Notes: a model not told the origin generated them from the letters alone. 41,298 nt of DNA from Myxococcales bacterium (GCA_016212965.1 JACRDA010000123.1:1-41298); one strand, 5' to 3'; counted from the first letter of the stretch, positions 10,006 through 18,159 are shown. A program made the numbers and translations.

Positions 10006-10535
10006 GCGGCAGGCGCGAAGAGGACGAGCTCGGGCGGGCGGAGCGCGAGCTCGCAGCGCTGTTCGACGCCTCGGCCGCGGAGCCGACGGACGCGGAGCTC
10101 GCGCGTGCGGCCCGTGCAGCCGCAGCGATCCCCGGCGGTCGGCGGCGCCGGCGCGGGCTCTGGCACTGGCTGCGACGGCCGGGCGCGCTCGGGCTCGCAG
10201 CAGCGCTCGGTGCTGCCGCGGCGGCGGGCGCGGTGTGGCTCGCGACCCGCGCGCCCGAGCCCGGCCCGGCCGAGCCCGCGCTCGCGAGCGTCGACGAGGA
10301 CGACGACGGCGACCTCGAGGGCCTGCTCGACGAGCTCGACGACGCCGAGCTCGCGGGCGACGAGGCCGCGGACGGGCTCGCGCTCGACGCGCTCGGGCTC
10401 GACGACCCGCTGGCCGCGCTCGTCGGGGTGAACGACGGCCCGACGGGCGCCATCGATCTGCTCTTCGGCCCGCCCGAGGGCGTGGACCTCGAGGCGTGGG
10501 CCGCGGCCTACGACGCCCTGCTCGACGAGGGATGA
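10002..10535 (+). CDS. membrane protein, probable anti-sigma factor
   Basis: 177 residues. The N-terminal 50 residues are charged and helical (ELGRAERELAALFDASA), suited to binding a sigma factor in the cytoplasm. After an Arg-rich stretch (RRRRRGLWHWLRR) comes one transmembrane helix at about 61-82. The C-terminal part is strongly acidic (DEDDDGDLEGLLDELDDAEL) and would face the periplasm. No zinc-binding HXXXCXXC motif is present. The anti-sigma role is inferred from gene order: it overlaps the sigma gene by ATGA and its own TGA overlaps an ATG at 10532. The periplasmic sensing mode is unknown. Confidence 0.6.
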   Translation: MSGRREEDELGRAERELAALFDASAAEPTDAELARAARAAAAIPGGRRRRRGLWHWLRRPGALGLAAALGAAAAAGAVWLATRAPEPGPAEPALASVDEDDDGDLEGLLDELDDAELAGDEAADGLALDALGLDDPLAALVGVNDGPTGAIDLLFGPPEGVDLEAWAAAYDALLDEG

Positions 10536-10573
10536 AGGACGAGGACGTGCCGTCCGTGAGAAGGGACACCACC

Positions 10574-11056
10574 ATGCGCAAGCTCCGAATGCTGCTCGCC
10601 GCGCTCGCCATCGCGAGCCTGAGCGTCCCCGCGCTCGCCCAGGACGCGGGCGCACCGCCGACCGAGGTGAGCGCGCGCGTCAAGCGCATGCGCGCGCGCG
10701 TCCTGCGCGACAAGGTGGGCCTCGACGAGGCGCGCGCCGAGAAGGTCGGCAAGATCCTCGACGGCTTCGACGCCGAGCGGCAGAAGGCGCAGAAGGAGCA
10801 GCGCGCGGCGCGCCGGGCGCTCGTCGAGGTCGTGCGCGCCAAGGGCGAGGATCAGAAGGCCTACGCCGACGCGGTGCAGCGCTTCCGGGACGCGCAGAAG
10901 GCGCTCGTCGAGCTCCGCAACCGGCAGTTCGACGCCGTCGGCAAGGAGCTCACGCCGCGCGAGCAGGCGACCATGCTGGTCACGCTGGGCAAGCTCCAGG
11001 GCAAGGCGAAGCAGAAGGCCCGGCGGCCGGCGGGACGGCCCGAGCGCAGGCGCTGA
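10574..11056 (+). CDS. exported Spy/CpxP-like small protein
   Basis: 160 residues starting at ATG 10574. An in-frame ATG at 10532 overlaps the previous stop, but 10574 has an AGAAGG ribosome site and places a clean Sec signal at the N-terminus (MRKLRMLLAALAIASLSVPA, cleavage after ALA). The mature protein is highly charged, all-helical and Lys/Arg-rich (RKARVLRDKVGLDE-like heptads, QKAQKEQRAARRALVEV) and contains LTPREQATML, close to the LTPEQ motif of the Spy/CpxP/ZraP periplasmic proteins. Third in the sigma/anti-sigma set, it may be an envelope-stress chaperone or a sensor that modulates the anti-sigma factor. The family link is by pattern only. Confidence 0.6.
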   Translation: MRKLRMLLAALAIASLSVPALAQDAGAPPTEVSARVKRMRARVLRDKVGLDEARAEKVGKILDGFDAERQKAQKEQRAARRALVEVVRAKGEDQKAYADAVQRFRDAQKALVELRNRQFDAVGKELTPREQATMLVTLGKLQGKAKQKARRPAGRPERRR

Positions 11057-11068
11057 CGGCAGAGCGGC

Positions 11069-12739
11069 TCAGTGCGCACCGGCCGGCGCGCGCGCCAGCA
11101 TCTCGCGCCGCTGCTTGACGAGCTCCTGGCGGAGGGGCACCACGAACTCCATGCTCACCGTGCGCTTCTGGCCGCGCAGGGCGCGCAAGGTGTGCCACTT
11201 GGCGAGCCCGAGACGCGAGCCGGCCTGGATGAAGCGCCGCCCCGCCGCACCGCGCCAGGAGAAGGACGACTGCAGCCGGCCGAAGGGCGAGCAGATGAGA
11301 TCGAGCTCCTGCTGCGAGATGGTCCCGATGGCGACCTCGTCGCGCAGGCACGAGCGGATGTTCTTGCCCTTGCGCCACACGAGCACGAGGAGCAAGGCGA
11401 TGAACGCCAGCACCATGAGGATGCCGACGACGAGGTTGAGGGCCTGCGTCGACTGGGCGACCTCGGCGAACTCCGCCTGGCTGCGCGGATTCGACAGGAG
11501 CGCGGCGAAGAACGGCATGCCGTTCCACCACGCGTGCAGGAGGACGGCCACGCCGTAGCCGGCGAGCGGGAAGACGACCTTCGCCCAGCGGGCGCCGTGC
11601 TCGCGCGCGTAGCCGAAGCCGACGCCGGTCATCGACGTGAACAGCGGGTGCAGCCACGGCGTGAGGATGCCGCGCTGGTAGAAGATGTCCCCCATGCCCT
11701 TGTCGCCGAAGGCGCCGACGGCGCCGCGCAGGTAGTAGATGACGTTCTCGGTGGCCGCGAAGCCGATGGCGACGAAGATGGCGTAGATGACGCCGTCGAC
11801 GACGCCGTCGAACTCGCGCCGCAGGAAGATGACCATCCCGAGGATGCCGAGCCCCTTCGTGAGCTCCTCGAAGACGGGCGCGCTCACGGCCGCGGTGAGC
11901 TGCTCGCCGAGCACCTCCTTCAGCTGCGGGTTGTGGAACAGACCCGCGAACTGCTCGCCCATCCAGCCGTTGGCGACGAGCGACACGCCGGTCGCGAAGC
12001 AGGCGCCCCAGAGAAAAATGCCGAGCAAGGCCCACCAGGGCTCCGGATCGAAGCGGTCGAGCAGCCGCGGCACGAGCAGGTAGAGCGCGACCGGCAGGTA
12101 GGCGACGACGGCGGCGATGTAGAACGTGCTCTCCTGGCCGAAGCGGCGCATCTGTCCGAGCGCCGGCGCCACGAGGTGGACGACGTTGAGGTAGAGGCCG
12201 AAGCCGATGCCGATGACGAGCAGCGTGAGCCCCATGAAGAAGCGCACGCGCTCGCGCCGCAGGGCCGAGTTGTCGGCTCCCCCCTGCACCTGGCGCGCGA
12301 AGAGCGCGGCGTAGTGGGCGTGGGTCGCCGCCGCGCCACCGCCGAAGGGATGCGGCTGGCCGAACTGGGCCGGCGGCTGCGCCTGCGCGGCCCCGCCGTA
12401 GGCGGGCAACGGCTGCGGCTGCTGGGGAGGGTGCGCACCGTACGCTCCCGGCGCAGGCTGCTGCTGACCGTACGCGCCCGGCGCAGGCTGCTGCTGACCG
12501 TACGCGCCCGGCGCGGGCTGCTGCTGACGATACGCGCCCGGCGCAGGCTGCTGCGCACCGTACGCGCCCGGCGCGGGCTGCTGCGGACCATACGCGCCCG
12601 GCGCGGGCTGCTGCGGACCATACGCTCCCGGCGCGGGCTGCCCGTATCCCTGGGGCTGCCCCGGCTGGGGCCCCTGCTGCGCCGGGCGGTAGCCGTGGGG
12701 CGGCCCGCCGGCGCCACCACCGAACGGGGGATTCGCCAC
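11069..12739 (-). CDS. PrsW-family intramembrane metalloprotease with repetitive N-terminal tail
   Basis: 556 residues, ATG at 12739. Residues 1-115 are a Gln/Pro/Ala/Gly/Tyr-rich tail with seven copies of a 10-residue unit (QQPAPGAYG plus one variable residue). The membrane core follows with about eight hydrophobic helices. It carries PrsW hallmarks: VFEELTKGLG, GFAATENVIYYL, HPLFTSMTGVGFGY and LHAWWNG, whose Glu and His residues are the expected zinc site. In Bacillus PrsW starts degradation of an anti-sigma factor. An ECF sigma/anti-sigma pair ends 13 bases away on the other strand, convergent, so a functional connection is possible but unproven. The C-terminal 110 residues are soluble and contain FSWRGAAGRRFIQAG. 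Family call is firm. Confidence 0.85.
   Translation of the reverse strand: MANPPFGGGAGGPPHGYRPAQQGPQPGQPQGYGQPAPGAYGPQQPAPGAYGPQQPAPGAYGAQQPAPGAYRQQQPAPGAYGQQQPAPGAYGQQQPAPGAYGAHPPQQPQPLPAYGGAAQAQPPAQFGQPHPFGGGAAATHAHYAALFARQVQGGADNSALRRERVRFFMGLTLLVIGIGFGLYLNVVHLVAPALGQMRRFGQESTFYIAAVVAYLPVALYLLVPRLLDRFDPEPWWALLGIFLWGACFATGVSLVANGWMGEQFAGLFHNPQLKEVLGEQLTAAVSAPVFEELTKGLGILGMVIFLRREFDGVVDGVIYAIFVAIGFAATENVIYYLRGAVGAFGDKGMGDIFYQRGILTPWLHPLFTSMTGVGFGYAREHGARWAKVVFPLAGYGVAVLLHAWWNGMPFFAALLSNPRSQAEFAEVAQSTQALNLVVGILMVLAFIALLLVLVWRKGKNIRSCLRDEVAIGTISQQELDLICSPFGRLQSSFSWRGAAGRRFIQAGSRLGLAKWHTLRALRGQKRTVSMEFVVPLRQELVKQRREMLARAPAGAH
12441..12640. repeat. 30-bp tandem repeat, about 6.7 copies, inside the PrsW-family gene
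   Basis: The unit begins TACGCGCCCGGCGC and repeats exactly every 30 bases from 12441, 12471, 12501, 12531, 12561 and 12591, with a partial copy from 12621. Copies differ at two or three positions (A/G after GGCGC; the last four bases). It is in frame and encodes the Q-Q-P-A-P-G-A-Y-G-x decapeptides. Copy number could vary by slippage. Confidence 0.95.
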
Positions 12740-12826
12740 CCGGCCATCCTAGCCGAAGCCGGGGCTGCGTGCCGCGGTCCCTCGACGGCGACCGGCGGCG
12801 CGCGTAGGTTGTGCTCCCTCGCAGCC

Positions 12827-13885
12827 ATGTCGACCTCCACGCCGAGCCCCGACGACGGACGCGACACCGACCGGCTGGACAGCCACAGCCCGGTCGGCCG
12901 GCGCGTCCTCGTGTGGACGACGCTGATCCTCGTCGCGGCCGCCCTGTTCGTGTTCGTGCCCTTCTGGGCGCCGCTCTTGCTCGCAGCGTGGGTTGCCGCC
13001 ATCACGCGACCTCTGCTCGACCGGCTGGCCCGCGTCTTCCGCGGCAGGCGGCGCGCCGCCGGCGCGCTCACGGCGTTCCTCGTGGTCGCGGCGCTCGTCC
13101 CCGTCACCGCGGTGGCCATCGCCCTCGCCACCGAAGCCGTGAACCTGGTCGAGCGCGTCGCCGCGTCGGAGGACGCCCTGGCCGCCCTGCGCTCGGTGGT
13201 GTCCGGTGACGACGGCGCCAGGTCGTTCGACCTCGGTCAGCTCGTCGCGCTCGTGGAGCAGCACGGCGAGCGCGCCTGGATGGTGCTGAAGAGCATGGCC
13301 GGCGCCGCGGCGAGCGTCGCCGTCGGCCTCTTCGTCTTCGTGCTCGGGGTGTACACCGTGCTCGTGGACGGGCCGGCCTTCTACGCCTGGGCCGTCGACC
13401 ACGGCCCGCTGCCACGAAAGCACGCCGAGCGCCTCGCCGCCGCCTTCACCGAGACCGGCCGTGGGCTGTTCATCGGCATCGGCCTCACCGCCCTGGCGCA
13501 GGGCATCCTGGCCACCATCGGCTACGTGGTGCTCGGGATCCCGCAGGCCCTGGTGCTCGGCGCGCTCACCGTGCTCGCGGCGCTCATCCCGACGGTCGGG
13601 ACGGGCCTCGTGTGGGTCCCGGTGGCGGTGGCGCTCGCCCTCGACGGCCGCACCGGCGCGGCGATCGCCATGGGCGTCATCGGTCTCGTCGTGTCCACCG
13701 TGGACAACTTCCTGCGGCCGGCACTGTCGCGCTACGGCAAGCTGAAGCTGCCGTCGTTCGTACTGCTGCTCGCGATGCTCGGAGGCCTCGCCGCGTTCGG
13801 ACCCTGGGGCGTCGTGCTCGGGCCGCTCGTCGTCCGCCTGGCGGTCGAGGTCCTCGAAATCGCGCGCGCGGCGCGGGCCGGGTGA
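12827..13885 (+). CDS. AI-2E family transporter (PerM-like permease)
   Basis: 352 residues, ATG at 12827. The protein has the AI-2E/PerM layout: two hydrophobic helices (VLVWTTLILVAAALFVFVPF; LLLAAWVAAITRPLLDRLA), a third (LTAFLVVAALVPVTAVAIAL), a soluble segment around 110-150, then five more helices containing GVYTVLVDG, GLTALAQGILATIGYVVLGIP, ALIPTVGTGLVWVPVA, and the conserved VSTVDNFLRPAL near the end. Members move varied substrates including AI-2 or Na+/H+; the name does not prove AI-2 transport. The gene stands alone, with the methyltransferase 54 bases downstream. The PrsW-family gene is divergent, 87 bases away. Confidence 0.85.
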   Translation: MSTSTPSPDDGRDTDRLDSHSPVGRRVLVWTTLILVAAALFVFVPFWAPLLLAAWVAAITRPLLDRLARVFRGRRRAAGALTAFLVVAALVPVTAVAIALATEAVNLVERVAASEDALAALRSVVSGDDGARSFDLGQLVALVEQHGERAWMVLKSMAGAAASVAVGLFVFVLGVYTVLVDGPAFYAWAVDHGPLPRKHAERLAAAFTETGRGLFIGIGLTALAQGILATIGYVVLGIPQALVLGALTVLAALIPTVGTGLVWVPVAVALALDGRTGAAIAMGVIGLVVSTVDNFLRPALSRYGKLKLPSFVLLLAMLGGLAAFGPWGVVLGPLVVRLAVEVLEIARAARAG

Positions 13886-13939
13886 GGGCACTCCGGCCGG
13901 GGCCTCGCGATCGGCCGAGCGCGTGCTAACCCGTGGGCC

Positions 13940-14542
13940 ATGACGCGAAGCCGCGAAGAGTGGGAACGGCGCTACCTCGAGGGGGATCTCCCGTGGGACA
14001 CGGGCCACCCGGACCGCGAGCTCGAGCGCGTGCTCGCGGCGCGGGCCGTCGCGCCCGGCCGAGCGCTCGAGGTTGGCTGCGGCACGGGCACGAACGCCAT
14101 CTGGCTCGCGGAGCGCGGCTTCGAGGTGGTGGCCACCGACCTCGCACCGACCGCCATCGCGCGGGCGCGTGCCAAGGCGGAGCGCGCGGGCGTGCGGGTC
14201 CGCTTCGAGGTCGGCTCGTTCCCGGCGGGCGAGCCCCCCTTCGACCTCGCGTACGACCGCGGCTGCTTCCACGTGCACGACGAGCCGGTCGAGCGCGCGG
14301 CGTTCGCCGCCTCGGTCGCGGCGGCGCTCGCACCCACCGGCCTGTGGTTGAGCCTCATCGGCTCCTCGAACGGCCCGCCGCGCGAGGTCGGCCCACCGCG
14401 CCGCTCGGCGCGCGACGTGGCCGAGGCGCTCGAGCCGCACTTCGAGATCCTGCTGCTCGAGGACACGACCTTCGAGGCCGATCTGCCGAGCGTGCCGCGC
14501 GCCTGGCTGTGCCTCGCGCGGCGGCGCGCGAGCGCCGGCTGA
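13940..14542 (+). CDS. class I SAM-dependent methyltransferase
   Basis: 200 residues, ATG at 13940. Motif I is LEVGCGTGTNAIWLAERG (43-60), the S-adenosylmethionine binding loop; acidic VVATDLA follows as motif II and FDLAYDRGCFHVH as motif IV. The opening REEWERRYLEGDLPWDTG, with its W-D pair, resembles the thiopurine/tellurite methyltransferase-like branch (TPMT/TehB), in which small thiols, selenium or tellurium compounds may be substrates. The substrate here is unknown. It is convergent with the ferredoxin gene that ends the hydrogenase cluster (16 bases apart), so it is probably not part of that cluster. Confidence 0.8.
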   Translation: MTRSREEWERRYLEGDLPWDTGHPDRELERVLAARAVAPGRALEVGCGTGTNAIWLAERGFEVVATDLAPTAIARARAKAERAGVRVRFEVGSFPAGEPPFDLAYDRGCFHVHDEPVERAAFAASVAAALAPTGLWLSLIGSSNGPPREVGPPRRSARDVAEALEPHFEILLLEDTTFEADLPSVPRAWLCLARRRASAG

Positions 14543-14558
14543 GCGTCTGGCTGGCCCC

Positions 14559-15275
14559 TCAGGCGCCGCGCAGCTCGAGCTCCACCAGGCACTCCTTGCC
14601 CGCCTGCGGCACCTTGTAGGAGAACGAGCGGCCCACGAAGGCGCCGACGAGGCCGGCCCAGTACTCGTGGAACAGCTTGCACAGCACCGCGTCGCCCACC
14701 TTCTCGCCCTTGTCCTCCACCACCTTGCAGAGCGCGCACGGGTGGAAGCGCAGCGCCACCCGGGGGCCCTCCACCCGGTGGTCGAAGGTGAACGAGTGCG
14801 CGAAGTCGCGCTGCATGCGCGCGAGCACCGCCTCGAGCGAGTCCTCGCCGTGGATCTCGGGCAGGTGGGTCGCCGCGAGCGTCCCCGCGCGCCGACCGAT
14901 CGAGGCGAAGCCCGTCCCGAAGACGTCCATGACCGCAGCCGCGAGGGCGTGAAGGCGCCCCGCCACGTCGAGCTCGGCCTCGGCGCAGGCGGCCGGACCG
15001 AGCGTGCTCGCGGCGGTCGCTGCCCCGAGGAGCTTCTCGGCGAGAGCGGCGTGCTTCTCGATGCGGTGAAAGGGGCGCAACACCTCGATGTCGGTCACGC
15101 TCACGGCCTGCGAGGGGCACACGTAGAAGCAGGACAGGCAGCCGATGCAGTCCTCCGGGCGCACGACCGCCGCCTTGTGCACCTCCTCTTGCGCCTCGAA
15201 GACGCTCACGGGGCACAGGTCTACGCACATGGTGCAGCCGCGACAGCCGCGCTCTTCGATCTTCACCTGGGCCAT
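14559..15275 (-). CDS. 2x[4Fe-4S] ferredoxin fused to a hydrogenase-cluster V4R-like domain
   Basis: 238 residues, ATG at 15275, the last gene of the cluster. Two cluster-binding motifs are intact: CRGCTMCVDLCP (Cys 11, 14, 17, 21) and CIGCLSCFYVCP (Cys 43, 46, 49, 53). Residues about 70-238 are not ferredoxin. They align by eye with the stand-alone 165-residue protein encoded at 17662-18159: VFGTGFASIGRRAG matches LLGSGAPSITFRAG, VALRFHPC matches LQLVFRHC, AVLCKLFHEYWAG matches LSLCHMNHGLFCG, and both end G-x-x-C before a short strand. The gene starts 4 bases after the hydrogenase large subunit, so it is very probably the redox partner of the hydrogenase. The role of the C-terminal domain is unknown; a ligand or cluster site is possible given its conserved Cys. 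Confidence 0.8.
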   Translation of the reverse strand: MAQVKIEERGCRGCTMCVDLCPVSVFEAQEEVHKAAVVRPEDCIGCLSCFYVCPSQAVSVTDIEVLRPFHRIEKHAALAEKLLGAATAASTLGPAACAEAELDVAGRLHALAAAVMDVFGTGFASIGRRAGTLAATHLPEIHGEDSLEAVLARMQRDFAHSFTFDHRVEGPRVALRFHPCALCKVVEDKGEKVGDAVLCKLFHEYWAGLVGAFVGRSFSYKVPQAGKECLVELELRGA

Positions 15276-15279
15276 GCCA

Positions 15280-16683
15280 TCACCTCCGCGCTCGCCGCAC
15301 TTCGCTGCCGCCTCGACGCACGACGACCTCGAGCCTCATCTCCCCGACGCGGTGCGTGGCGCAGGACAGGCACGGGTCGTAGCAGCGGACACCGAACTCG
15401 ATGCCGTTCAAGAGCACCCCGTCGGGCTGGTCGATGAGCCGCTCGACCGACAGGCCGATGGTCCGGTCGATCGCTGCCAGGTTCTGCTGCGTCGCCACGA
15501 GCAGGTTGCAGCGGGTCACGATGCCGTTCGCGTCGACCTCGTAGTCGTGGATGAGCGTGCCGCGCGGCGCCTCGACGTGGGCCGTGGCGCTGCGGGGTGT
15601 GCCGAGGCTGGTGGTGCGCACGTCGTCGGAGCGGATCTCGTCGTCGGCGACGATCTCGGCGAGCCGCTCCGAGGCGTAGAGCAGCTCGACGAGCCGTGCA
15701 TAGTGGTAGAGCACGGTCTCGTGACAGGGCAGCCCGCCGAGCTCGCGGAAGGCCTCGAGCTCGGCGCTCGCGAGCGGCGTGTCGATGCGGTCGCACACGT
15801 TGAGCCGGGCGAGCGCTCCGACCCGGTAGCTCTGGCCTTCGCCCGTGGCGTTGCAGAGCACCCGCTTCGCGTACCCGCCCGGCGCGACCTCCTCGTAGAT
15901 GTGCGCGGCCCAGTCGTCCTCCGACATGTCCACCGTGCGCGCGCCGTCCGCAGAGCGGAAGCGAAGCGCGCCGGCGTAGAGGTCGAGCGCCCCGCCGGCG
16001 CCGACGGTGCCGAGGTAGTTGGTCTCGAGCGGCAGGAGCGACAAGAGCTCGCGCCTGCCGAGCAGCGCAGCGCGCGCGAAGTCGACCAGCTCCCGCGCCA
16101 GCGGCGAGCACTCCGCGGCGATGCGCCGCAGACCGTCGAGGCGCGGCGCGCCGAGGGGCGCCGCCAGTCCGCCGGCGACGCACGAGACCGGATGGGTGCT
16201 GCGACCGCCGATGAGCTCCGTCGCCCTGGCGCCGAGGGTGCGCAAGCGCAGCGCCTTCTTGGCGACCTCGGGCGCCGCCGAGAGCAGGCCCACGATGCTG
16301 CGCTGCGAGGCGTCGGCGTCGAGGCCGAGGATGAGGTCCGGACCCGCGAGCGCGAAGAAGTGGATCGCGTGCGAGTGGATGATGCCGGCCAGCCCGAGCG
16401 CCTGTCGCAGCAGCGTCGCGGCGCGCGGTGGCGTGACGCCGAACACCTTGTCCACGGTGCGCGCCGAGGCCAGGTGGTGCGTCTGCGGACAGGTGCCGCA
16501 GATCCGCGGCGTGATGGTCGGCATCATCTCGACCTGCATGCCGCAGAGGAAGGTCTCGAACCCGCGGAAGTCGAGCACCCTGAACATCGAGGTCACGACC
16601 TTGCCGGCGTCGTCGAGCTCGATCTCGACCCGGGCGTGACCCTCGATGCGCGTGAGCGGGTCGATGGTGATGGTACGACTCAT
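15280..16683 (-). CDS. [NiFe]-hydrogenase large subunit
   Basis: 467 residues, ATG at 16683. It binds the Ni-Fe site that splits or forms H2. The N-terminal motif RICGTCPQTHH supplies Cys62 and Cys65; the C-terminal motif DPCLSCATH supplies Cys438 and Cys441 with His444. The 23 residues after His444 (RVGEMRLEVVVRRGG and on) are the expected extension removed by a maturation protease, and a candidate protease is encoded in the same operon. The opening ITIDPLTRIEGHARVEI is typical. Together with its small subunit it looks like group 3 (cytoplasmic, Mvh/Hox-like): the small subunit lacks a Tat signal and no membrane anchor is encoded here. Subgroup assignment needs a tree. All ligands look intact. 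Confidence 0.93.
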   Translation of the reverse strand: MSRTITIDPLTRIEGHARVEIELDDAGKVVTSMFRVLDFRGFETFLCGMQVEMMPTITPRICGTCPQTHHLASARTVDKVFGVTPPRAATLLRQALGLAGIIHSHAIHFFALAGPDLILGLDADASQRSIVGLLSAAPEVAKKALRLRTLGARATELIGGRSTHPVSCVAGGLAAPLGAPRLDGLRRIAAECSPLARELVDFARAALLGRRELLSLLPLETNYLGTVGAGGALDLYAGALRFRSADGARTVDMSEDDWAAHIYEEVAPGGYAKRVLCNATGEGQSYRVGALARLNVCDRIDTPLASAELEAFRELGGLPCHETVLYHYARLVELLYASERLAEIVADDEIRSDDVRTTSLGTPRSATAHVEAPRGTLIHDYEVDANGIVTRCNLLVATQQNLAAIDRTIGLSVERLIDQPDGVLLNGIEFGVRCYDPCLSCATHRVGEMRLEVVVRRGGSEVRRARR

Positions 16684-16705
16684 GGGCGGAGCTCCTCGCG
16701 CGCTG

Positions 16706-17650
16706 TCAGGACTTCTTCGCGGCAGGGGCCGGGGCTCGGTCGCCGCGCACCCACTTGCGCAACAGGAAGGTCGGCTTCTGCCGGAACACCGGCGACGCCA
16801 TGGCGTAGGCGAAGTGCGTCTTGGCCTGCGCCTCGATCTCGTGCATCACGTCGGCGCGCTCGATCTTGGTGAGGTGCGCCATGCGCTCCGCCACCTCGCT
16901 CCGCACATCCTTTTGCGGCTCCTGCATGATGCTCTCGGAGGGCCCGCCACAGGAGAAGCAGGGGACGCCGACCTTCATGCACGGTGCCAGGCAGCGGTCG
17001 AGCGTCACCGAGCCGAAGCACAGGCAGCCCTGGGACAGGAAGCACTGCGTCGGGTCGTAGCTCCGCTCGTGGGCGCGCCGCACCTGCGTGACGTCGGTCT
17101 TCACCATGGTCCTGTCGCAGTTGAAGCACACGTTGTGCCGCCCGAACGCGGGAGATCGCTGCTCGAGCAGCGCCGACAGCCCGTCGAAGATGAAGGCGGG
17201 ATGCGGCGGGCAGCCCGGCAGGTAAAGGTCGACCGCGATCTCCGCGTCCAGTGGCACGTTGGCCTCGAGCAGCGGCGGGACGCCCGTCGGAGCGTCGGTG
17301 GTGCGGGTCGTCGGGTTCCGGCAGAAGGAGCCGTCGATGAGCTCGGCCTTCGTGTGGGCGTAGCCCGCGCTCTGCGGACCGCCATAAACGGGGCAGGTCC
17401 CGAACGCCATGATCGCCTGGCAGGAGGCGCGCATCTTCCGGGCCGCGGAGATGTCGTGCTCGCTGCGAATCGACCCCGTGATGATGCCGATGTCGGCCTC
17501 GGGGTAGTTCTTCTCGTCCATGAGAATGGGCAAGCGGACGATGTCGAGGCCCGCGAGCACCGCGAGCAGCTTCTCGTGCAGATCGACGATGCCGAGCTCG
17601 CAGCCCGAGCACCCCGACAACCACTCGATGCTGACCCTGGCCTTGGTCAT
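16706..17650 (-). CDS. [NiFe]-hydrogenase small subunit (group 3, MvhG-like)
   Basis: 314 residues, ATG at 17650. The proximal [4Fe-4S] cluster ligands are Cys14 and Cys17 (LSGCSGCELG), Cys86 (GTCPVYGG) and Cys147 (PGCPPHPAF). The C-terminal third has many more Cys (175, 178, 203, 209, 211, 220, 224, 231, 234; for example QGCLCFGSVTLDRC and VPCFSCGGPSES), enough for two further clusters. There is no Tat signal peptide, so the enzyme is cytoplasmic. The opening VSIEWLSGCSGCELGIVDLH, the full length near 310 and the QG-x-C-x-G-x-V-T pattern match the small subunits of Mvh-type and related group 3 enzymes rather than the shorter HoxY. It lies 22 bases upstream of the large subunit. Electrons probably pass to the ferredoxin encoded downstream. 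Confidence 0.9.
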   Translation of the reverse strand: MTKARVSIEWLSGCSGCELGIVDLHEKLLAVLAGLDIVRLPILMDEKNYPEADIGIITGSIRSEHDISAARKMRASCQAIMAFGTCPVYGGPQSAGYAHTKAELIDGSFCRNPTTRTTDAPTGVPPLLEANVPLDAEIAVDLYLPGCPPHPAFIFDGLSALLEQRSPAFGRHNVCFNCDRTMVKTDVTQVRRAHERSYDPTQCFLSQGCLCFGSVTLDRCLAPCMKVGVPCFSCGGPSESIMQEPQKDVRSEVAERMAHLTKIERADVMHEIEAQAKTHFAYAMASPVFRQKPTFLLRKWVRGDRAPAPAAKKS

Positions 17651-17661
17651 GGCGTTCCTCC

Positions 17662-18159
17662 TCAGGCCTTCTGTTCGAGCGTGAGCGTCTTGATGCAGGC
17701 GTTCTCGCCCGCGTGGTCGATGTCGAGGCGGCAGCGCTGGCCGCAGATCTTCTCGAGCAGCCCGCAGAACAGGCCGTGGTTCATGTGGCACAGGCTGAGC
17801 CGCTGCGGGTGTCCGTAGCGAAAGAGCGCCGAGCGCACCATGCAATGCCGGAAGACCAGCTGCAGCCGGAGCTCGCCGGCCTGGTTGGTGGTCCAGTGGG
17901 CCGCGGCGGCGTGCTTCTTGTACGGCTCGAACGCCCAGCGGATGCCGAGCTTCGCCATCTCGTTCCAGACGAGCGGCAGCGCCTTGTCGACGTCGCGCTC
18001 GGGCGGGGCGTCGCGGGCCGCTTTGAGGCCCGCGCTGCGGCCGGCGCGGAACGTGATGCTCGGCGCCCCCGACCCGAGCAAGTTCTCGAGTCCGTTCGCG
18101 GCGGACGCGAGGAAGATCATCAGCCCTTGCACGCGCTCCAGCTCTACGTTCTCGGCCAC
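17662..18159 (-). CDS. Cys-rich V4R-like protein of the hydrogenase cluster, unknown function
   Basis: 165 residues from GTG 18159, chosen because GGGAGG lies five to six bases upstream and longer starts would run into the protease gene. It has no signal peptide or transmembrane helix. The C-terminal half holds six Cys (106, 124, 132, 139, 143, 155) in a pattern like V4R (4-vinyl reductase-type) small-molecule-binding domains: long helices, then a G-x-x-x-C turn before a last strand (HAGENACIKTLTL). The same fold appears fused to the ferredoxin at 14559-15275. It sits 11 bases before the hydrogenase small subunit. Possible roles are an assembly factor, a redox or metal adaptor, or a sensor of ligand state; none is proven. 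The V4R relationship is my inference from pattern. Confidence 0.65.
   Translation of the reverse strand: MAENVELERVQGLMIFLASAANGLENLLGSGAPSITFRAGRSAGLKAARDAPPERDVDKALPLVWNEMAKLGIRWAFEPYKKHAAAAHWTTNQAGELRLQLVFRHCMVRSALFRYGHPQRLSLCHMNHGLFCGLLEKICGQRCRLDIDHAGENACIKTLTLEQKA

Noticed and set aside
12441..12640. Regular 30-bp repeats as a CRISPR array
   Set aside because: The units are tandem with no unique spacers and are in frame within a protein gene; no cas genes are present.
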